This document shows, one piece after another, positions 52,501-61,500 of a DNA stretch of 64,000 nucleotides. Within the stretch, counting starts at the first letter, position 1, and each line of letters begins with the position of its first letter. The stretch is from Diprion similis (taxonomy: Eukaryota > Arthropoda > Insecta > Hymenoptera > Diprionidae): the NCBI RefSeq assembly GCF_021155765.1, contig NC_060110.1, forward strand, positions 19,428,001 through 19,492,000, in the 5' to 3' direction. Both the position numbers and the translations under genes were made by a program. The notes under the pieces are model-generated. The model searched no databases, was not told where the DNA came from, and saw only the letters and a program-made list of their open reading frames with translations.

Positions 52501-55500
52501 TCCATATTCGCTCTGAGCCGTTTCGATTTTCAGTTAGGGTCCGGGATTTTAATGGACATAGGGCCTTAGCTATGCATGCCAGTTAGAGGTCTATTACGTA
52601 TTGCGTTCTATACTTATCACCGATTTCATTAGCTCATTAACAAGGACAAGATAATATATATTTGTAATTGTTCTACGTTACATGATTACGTGAAAGAAAT
52701 TTATCGCGTAATTTTTTCTTGTCGTATCATTGGTGTTTGTGATGAATTAGGAATACGTAATAGAACTCGGAATAAATCTAGAAACTTGATTTGTTTATAC
52801 TAATCTGCATATCTTATTGACAACAGATGGAAAATACTTGGTGTTACCCTCGGGAGAATTACATATCAAAGATGTTGGTCCAGAAGATGGTTACAAAACT
52901 TACCAATGCAGAACAAAGCATAGATTGACCGGTGAAACTAGACTTTCGGCTACCAAAGGACGTCTGGTGATTACCGGTAAGTTTTTCCCCTCTTCATTTC
53001 ATAAATTCAAATCTAAATCTCATGACAATCCTGGTAAATCGGTTCTTTAAGCTTTGAACTATTTTTACAGAATTTTTAAGCTTGGCAAATATTTTCGGAA
53101 AATGAATTATCACGATAGATTTGAAATATGATTTCAATTCATTGGGTATAATTTTTTTTTTGTGAAACGCCAAATTTGTCTCGTAAAATCTTTTTCGTAT
53201 ATAGAATTCGTGTCATTTTACTTTCGATTAATAATTAAAAAAAAATGAACTTCAAGCTTATATATCAAACGTTATTTTGCAGTAGTAATGGAATTCGAAT
53301 AGTAAACCAGGATAGTCAAGATTTTATACAAAAATGTAAGTGTGCAAGATATTGGGCTGGCTTGTCAACGGTAATAATAAAATTTCTTCCTTATCAAATG
53401 TTAAATTTCATTGGTAACAGAATAAATTAAAATACAAGAAAAATACAAACTGATAGCACATTCACAGGTACGTCATAATAAAACTAACGCAGTACTAAAA
53501 TCAATTCACAATTTTTTCTAAACTATTGCTTACTAGGGAAAAATTACTAGAAATACTAGCAAATTTGTAAGACTAGAACGGTATCCATGTCGTATCACAG
53601 AGCAGTTATAATTTGTTTATCAAATATGCCTACATAGAATAAAGCTCGTATAAAAATTTGTGATAGTGAAACCTCAATCTTTAGTAATTTCGTCATAGAA
53701 TCGAACTTGCACACCTACATTTCCGTTCTCTTACTGTATGCAATCAATTCTCTGGTTTTGAATTTAATTACCTATATAGGGTTTGCATCTATAACAAAGT
53801 ACGTGTGTCAGCTATACGCACAAATTGAATAAGCATATAGAATCCGGCTAACATTGATTGAACTGTAATATTTGGAATCAGCCTAGCAGAGAATTGGTTC
53901 AGCAAATTTTGTAACTGCATGCAATGTCTATTTATGCCAGCGTGCTTGGTCTCATGCGTATAATTGTTAATCTATGTCTATTTCCCGATCAATAACCGTG
54001 TAAAACAAGGTTTAATTTTTCATGAAAAAACCTCGAATTACACTAAAGTATCGCGCAAATTACATATCTGCAATTGCGCTGATAATTAAAATACCTTTGA
54101 TTCGAGACGAATGAATTGCTCGAGCCTGTAACGAGGTTGAACGGTTTTCGGTACATAATGGTAACGATATTAAAGCAAAGACCAAGCTCGTTGATCGCCT
54201 GAATGCTGGGACAGGGTACCCCTGCGGGCACGCGCCACCGTCCGCCCTCGATCCCATGAATTCCCGCTCTCAAATTCACCAAATTATTGTCACTTCGCTA
54301 TTGTTCTTCTTACAAATGAAAGGTAAGTTTCTGAAATAAGATAGTAAAAGAGCAAGGATTTAGCCGCAAGTTAAATATTTAGTATTAAGGTCGGCCTAGC
54401 AGGGGGCCTAAGCAAGCTCGAGATATTTTTTTTACTCTTGATATGCAGAACCTATGGGAAGTGCGAGACCTAAATTTCCAAGTTTGGACAACTTGAACGG
54501 ACTTTCCACCCATTTCGGCGGGAGTCTACCGCTCCTCTGTCCTGCACAGGGGTTCCCGGTTCCATCATATAGGTAGGAGATTCAATTTCCTGGCTTCTGT
54601 AAAACTTTGTGTACGCATATTTTTCATGTTTACTCAATTTCCTACAAGCTAGGTTATCTTTTCTTTTTTCTTTCGATCACTCGGCATCCGAGTATTTAAT
54701 ACGTACTTCGGTACAATTCCTCGTTGCCACATCAATGATAGACGGACCTTCTTTCTGACTTTCGAACCATCGCGTAATTGGGTATTACACGGAGTCACGT
54801 TAGAAAATATATTTCGTTTTTATAGAACCAATGGGAAGTGCTAGACCAAAGTTTCCGACAATGGACGATGTTCGTGGATTTAAATCAATTATTGGAGGGT
54901 CAATTACCTTGTTATGTCCTGCTCAGGGGTTTCCTGTTCCAGTACACAGGTAGAATGATAATAAGAAATAGTATATTTTATAATACAGAACCTGTCGGCA
55001 GTGTTAGACCAAAGTTTCCGACTCTCGACGACTCTAGAAGCTTCAGGACAATGAACGGTGGTTCTGTAACTCTGATGTGTCCCGCTCAAGGGTTCCCTGT
55101 TCCAATGTACAAGTAAGTCGAAGCTTGAAACTAAAGGCTGAATTTCAATTCCCTAAATCACAGAGCCAGTAGGTAGTGCCAGGCCCAAATTTCCAACAAT
55201 GGACAACTCGCGTGGTTTCACCTCGATTATTGGAGGTGCTTTAACGCTGCTGTGTCCGGCGCAGGGGTTTCCCGTCCCTATGCATAGGTAGGACCCTTTA
55301 AAAACCATTATTTCCTCATATAGAGCCAGTATCGAGTGCCAGACCGAAATTTCCAATGATGGAAAATTCAAGAACTTATACAGTTTTCCTCAAGAGACCA
55401 ATGACCTTGTTATGTCCTGCGCAGGGGTTTCCCGTTCCAAATTACAGGTGATTTTCTCTTTCTTGTATTAACTCGCAATTGCCATTCACTGTTATTCGTC

Positions 55501-58500
55501 AATTGTGGTATTATAATCGTCATGTGAAATATCGAACAACGTGCCTCTTCTATATTCAGAACCAGTCGCTAGCTCTCGTCCAAAATTTTCCACCACGGAA
55601 CATACGAGGGGATACATTGTACCCATCATTGGTTCGTTGACCATTACTTGTCCAGCTCAGGGATTCCCTGTTCCATCGTTCAGGTGATTATATTTATTTG
55701 GAACATTTATTTTTTTATTCTTGATACCTGTCAGCTGAGTTTAGGTACATCAAAATTGCCTGAGTGACTGTACGTCACTATTATCGGATGTACTTTTTGC
55801 ATATAGAACCAGTCGCAAGTTCTCGTCCGAAATTTCCATCGTTGGCTGATTCTCAGGGTTTCAAAGTTTTGCTTGGTGGCGCGATGACTCTGTTATGTCC
55901 TGCCCAAGGGTTCCCCGTTCCATCGTACAGGTAAATTCATAATAAAAGAAAAAAAATATATTTATCATTCTCAGAACCAGTATCTAGTTCTCGGCCAAAA
56001 TTATCCGGTACAAGTGATCTTCAGAGATTTACTGTCAGTTTAAATAAACAAACGACACTACTATGTCCTGCCCAAGGGTTCCCAGTTCCATCATATAGGT
56101 AGGAAAGTTACTGATATTTTTATTGATTAGAGTAAAATAAATTCTGTGTCAAGAATCGGTATCCATAGCATAGTCAAGGCTGTAGGTAATTAATAGTACT
56201 CGGAAATTTTATAGCCCTTAATCGTTGTCAAATAATTTTTCTCTTTCAATAGTCTATGTGACTACAAAAGTGAACGAAGGAAGGTAAATGAATTGAATAT
56301 GGTTTGTTCCTAACTTTATAGAGCCAGTGACAAGTTCTAAGCCACAGTTTCCATCTGTAAATGACATCGGCTTAAGAGCTATACAAGGATCAAACTTTAC
56401 TTTGTTGTGTCCAGCACAAGCGTTTCCAGTTCCCATGTTTAGGTATGGTCACAAATTCATTTACTTTTTTGCTAAATAGATTAAATGACGTCAAATTATT
56501 TCGATATTTTCCTCGCTGCACCTCAGACGTTTCCTGTCCCAGCAGCAGACTAGCACTGAAACTATTCAACAAACGTTTGTATTCAGTTTAATTTTTAGAA
56601 CCTGTCGGTTTTGCTAAACCAAAATTTTCAACCATCGACAAGAGTCGCACGTTTGAAATTCAGAAAGGCCAAGGTGTTCCGCTGGTTTGTCCGGCACAGG
56701 CACATCCTGTCCCAGTTTTTAAGTGAGTTTGAATTAGTTGGTTTTAACTCAATTTTGAAAAATATTATCACGGTATTAAGATTTTATTTCAATCTAATAT
56801 AGAGCCAGTGTCGAGTACAAAACCAAAATTAACAGCGCTAGATGTAAAGGCTATAAATCCTAGTATATCTTCTAAGGGAGCCGTGACCCTGCTCTGTCCT
56901 GTACAAGGATTCCCTGTCCCTGCAATGAGGTAAATATTCCAAATATCCGTTCATGTTATAATATTTTTTGGTAGAACCGGTTTCAAGTTCCAAGCCGAAG
57001 TTCACAACAGTAGCTGTCAAGGCATTGGAACCAAGTGTCCCTGAACGAAATCATATTACGCTTCTTTGTCCTGCTCAAGCATATCCTGTACCAATGTTCA
57101 GGTACAATTATAACTACGTAATATTTGTAACACTTAGTATTTGCGTTTGATAATTCAACATTTTACCGGATGTAATCTTTTACTTACTGAAAAACGGAAA
57201 TATTTCGACTCAAAGATTGCTTTATTCGCTCGACAAAAGGGTTACCTAGATTCCAGCATTCAACATTTTTTCTTGAACAGAGATTTATAGATATTTTTTC
57301 GTTCCTCATATAGAGCCAGTATCAAGTTCTAAGCCGAAGTTTGCTGGGGTAGCTGTAAAGACTTTGGAAGTGATTGTTAGTAAAGAAAAACCAGCAACGT
57401 TACTTTGCCCCGCTCAAGGATTTCCTGTCCCAGCATTTAGGTACAATAAAGAAAAAAAAAATTTTAATTTAACGATCCTAAGTATGAATATAAATTCCAG
57501 TTTTCGTGTTTGTTGTTTTTTTTTTTTTTCAAATTTTATACAAAATATTATGTCATGAATTCATTTAAAAACTTGATGTTTCGTATCCTCTTTCCCTAGA
57601 ACCCGTATCCAGTACGAAACCAAAATTTACAAATTCAGATATAAAAGTTGTGAAGCCTACGATACACTCTACCGCAGTATCTTTGATATGTCCTGCTCAA
57701 GGTTTCCCTGTCCCCATTACACGGTTAGTAAATTTTCCATTGTTGCACAGTTACGTCGACTAAGTATTTATACTTTTATCAGAACCCACCTCAAGTGCAA
57801 AACCGAAATTTCCAACTATTGACAAAGTTGAGTGGGCTGAAGTCATGTTAAATAAATCAGCAGCCTTGTTGTGTTCTGCTCAGGGATATCCTGTTCCCAT
57901 TTCAAGGTGAGACGACTCCTTTCGTTCATTGAATGTTATACCCAATAGCTAGTCTCAACGATCAGTCGATTGATTTTTGAATGTGACGTCAACAATGCAC
58001 TCTGACGCAGTATCTTTGATATCTTCTGCTCAAGGTTTCCCTGTCCCTGTCACACGGTTAGTGGTCTCTCTGTTATTGCATACTTATACCGACTAAGTAT
58101 TTGTATTTTCATTAGAACCCACTTCAAGCGCGAAACCAAAATTTCCGACTATTAACAAAGTCGAATGGGCTGAAGTCATGTTGAAAAATTCAGCAGCTTT
58201 GTTATGCCCTGCTCAGGGATATCCTGTTCCCATTTCGAGGTGAGATGGTATTTTAACTATCAAAATATTATTAGTCTTAACAGTTAGTCGCTATTTATTC
58301 CATACAACCAAATGGTAAGTAAACTTCTCTACTGGGACGATTTTCACTATTACATTAGGAATAACTTGCTCAAATTTGATTGAAAATTGTCATTTTAGTG
58401 AAGGTAAAGCATAGCCCAAAGCATTCTTTTTTTCCCCAAGGAACTGGGGTTTCCTGTCCTAACCTTCGGGTTTTTACTCGATCTGTTGTTTTATATTGTT

Positions 58501-61500
58501 ATATTTTTAGAACCAGTCGGCTTAAAGTCACCAAAATTTTCATCTGACGATACATCAAGGGCTTTTAACCGTTACAGAGGCTTAAGCGTCTCGATAATGT
58601 GTAATGCACAAGGTCACCCTCCTCCATCTACTAGGTAAATTTATCTTATCGTTAGGTAGAAAACTGTTTTGAAATTCATATTATCAGGGATTACTTCGAT
58701 GTAGAATATTGGGGTACCCTAGCCGATCCTTCAGGTGAAACAGAAAAAATTTAGTTTTCATTAGAACGTTTGGTCAAGTTTCTCTTTTTCACTTTCTTTA
58801 GACCCTGTTGGACAAAAATCTCCAACCTTCTCTACAGACGATTCCCTTAGTGCATTTGTGAGGCGTAAAGATACGAATATCGCACTAACGTGCAACGCTC
58901 AGGGGCACCCTGTCCCAAAGACAAGGTAACATAAATCTTCAGTCTAAAATATTTTCAGAACCCGTCGGTGCAAAATCTCCCAAATTATCCTCCGATGATT
59001 TGAGTAGAACAATTCGAAGACACACCGGACAAGGCGTTGCGTTGTTTTGTGCTGCTCAGGGAAGCCCTGTCCCAAAAACTAGGTAAACTTATACATCTTG
59101 GGAATTACATGACACTTTTCTTCATTTAGAACCAGTCGGCAGTAAAGCACCTGCGATTTCGGGGGATGTCAAGTTGTCCTTGTTGGTTCGAAGGGCTGGT
59201 TTAGGAATAAGTCTTCCTTGTAATGCTCAGGCTCATCCTGTTCCAGTTACTAGGTATTGTGTGTTTTCTCGTTGAGTAGAGTTATTTTTTTTTTACGCTC
59301 CTAGTATACTTCCACCTTGTTGTCTTCGTATTTAATACTAATGTAACCTGAATAATGAGTAATTGTTTCTGCATTGTTGGGATAGGTAGATGTATTTCCA
59401 TGTAGAAAGTCTTATAGGCAGCTAATTCCAAATTACTGTTTTAAAACAGAACCAGTTGGCAGTAAGGCTCCAAAATTCTCAAGCAGTAACAAACTATCTT
59501 GGTTTGAACAAAAGTCCAAACAAGAGTTTGCTCTGTTTTGTCCGGCACAAGGCGTGCCTGTCCCAACATTCAGGTGTGTGCAGCATTTACAATGATTAAA
59601 AATTACAAATTTATGTTGAAAACCTTGAACCAGAGCCAGTCGGGTCCAAAGCACCAAAGTTTTCTAATGATGCAAAGAAAGCTTGGTACGAAAGACTTAC
59701 CGGTCAAGATCTGACTGTACTTTGTCCTGCCCAAGGGTTCCCTGTTCCAACGTATAGGTAATTTGGAATTTGTTATAACATACTGTTCTTAAATTAGAAC
59801 CTGTTGGAAGCAAGGCACCAGCATTGACAGGTGAATTGAAAGGTGGATGGTTGGAGAAGAGAGTAAAGTTTAGCATTGTGATGTTGTGTCCGGCTCAAGG
59901 GCACCCTGTCCCCATGTTTAGGTAATTTCTTATATTCTGTTTCATTAGTTGTTAATTATATCAATAGAACCAGTAGGGAGTAAAGCTCCGTCGATTTTGG
60001 GAGAAAAGGGGAGTCTGATGGAGAGGCGGGCTGGAACAAATATTGTATTTCTCTGCCAGGGGCAAAGTCATCCTGTCCCAACATTTAGGTAATAATTCTT
60101 ACTTACTTCACTGTCAATGATTCCACTTCTTCTTTTCTTCTTTCAAACAAGAACCAGTCGGTAGTAAGGCACCGTCTGTTATTGGTGACGCCAAACGTTG
60201 GTTAAAGACTCAAGCAACGAAAATTTCTGAAATTCCTTGCCAAGCTCAAGGACATCCAGTTCCAGCATTCAGGTAGAACCAGCATTGTCTTAAATATTCT
60301 GCCTCATTTTTACTTGCTTTCATATTTTTGGTATTAGGAATTATTTAGATCCAACTGTGTCGGTTCAAGTTTACCATTCATCTCTTCTCTATAACTGACG
60401 AGTTATTGTTAATTAATTGTTAAATATCGCTATTTAGAACCGATGGGAGTAAAAGCTCCTAAATTTTCAACTGATAATCGAGTCAACTCGTTTTTTCGCC
60501 CCGTCGGGGGAATCCTTACTTTGCTATGCTCCGCTCAAGGGTTCCCAGTACCACTCTTTAGGTAATTATTAGAAATTTATTATTCTCGCATGCTGATTGT
60601 AGCCTGTAGGGTTTTACCGAGGGCGGTTTTTCACTTTTCAGAATCACATTCCGCAGGTAATAATGCGATAAGTATTGTTATATCTTATAGAAAATTTCAC
60701 ATAACATTACAATGAATGGCAATTGAAATACAAGGTCGATTAAATCATTGGCTCTCTTTTAATATGTTCAACTGGATTTTATGAAAATTTGAATTTCTAT
60801 TCTCTTCAGAACCTATGGGGTCGAAAGCACCATCTTTTGAAAGTGACGCAAAGAGTAGTACATATTTGCGCGAAGCAGGGTTACCAATTAGTCTGTTATG
60901 CTCCGCACAGGGATCACCTGTTCCAATTTCTAGGTAAATGAAATGTTCTTTCATTTAAAAATAAAATTACTCAAGCCCCAACCTCCTATAATTGAGGATC
61001 AAATTATTATACTATCGCCAAGATCCCAGTATTCAGGTAACATTACTTATTAAAAGTTGTAAATTTAACGTTTTTCTAACACCATCTCAGAACCAGCAGG
61101 ACGAGTGTCTCCCAAGTTTCCCAAGTCGGCAAAGTCTGATTCCTTTGACGTGGCGGGTGGCGTGGATCTTAGTTTGCTTTGCGATGCCCAGGCGTTACCT
61201 CCTCCCATGTTTAGGTCAGTTCGACACCTGTAAACAAACCATAAAATTGTTCATAGAACCCGTAAATGGTGCAGCACCTAGAGTACCACCAACAGCAAAG
61301 TATAGCGTGCAGATGAGTGGTATCGGGCAAGCCGTCACAATGCTATGCCAAGCTCAGGGAAATCCACTTCCAATTTTTAGGTAGGAGATGAATTTTTCTT
61401 TCATACATTGATTGCTGTTGAAAATTCGTTGGTGGAGCTCGTATAATACTGTCCTAGAAATTTGTCGTTTCAGTATCATCAAATGGTTTTTTTTTTTTCA

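Larger units (their letters stand above)
52977..54448. other. Intron between exon 5 and exon 6.1
   Basis: 1.47 kb. The first 1.2 kb is AT-rich and featureless. The last 250 bp hold an inverted exon-6-like relic (54198-54290) and a conserved-looking GC-rich element (54393-54420), both listed separately. In Drosophila the exon-6 docking site lies in this intron. Confidence 0.6.
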
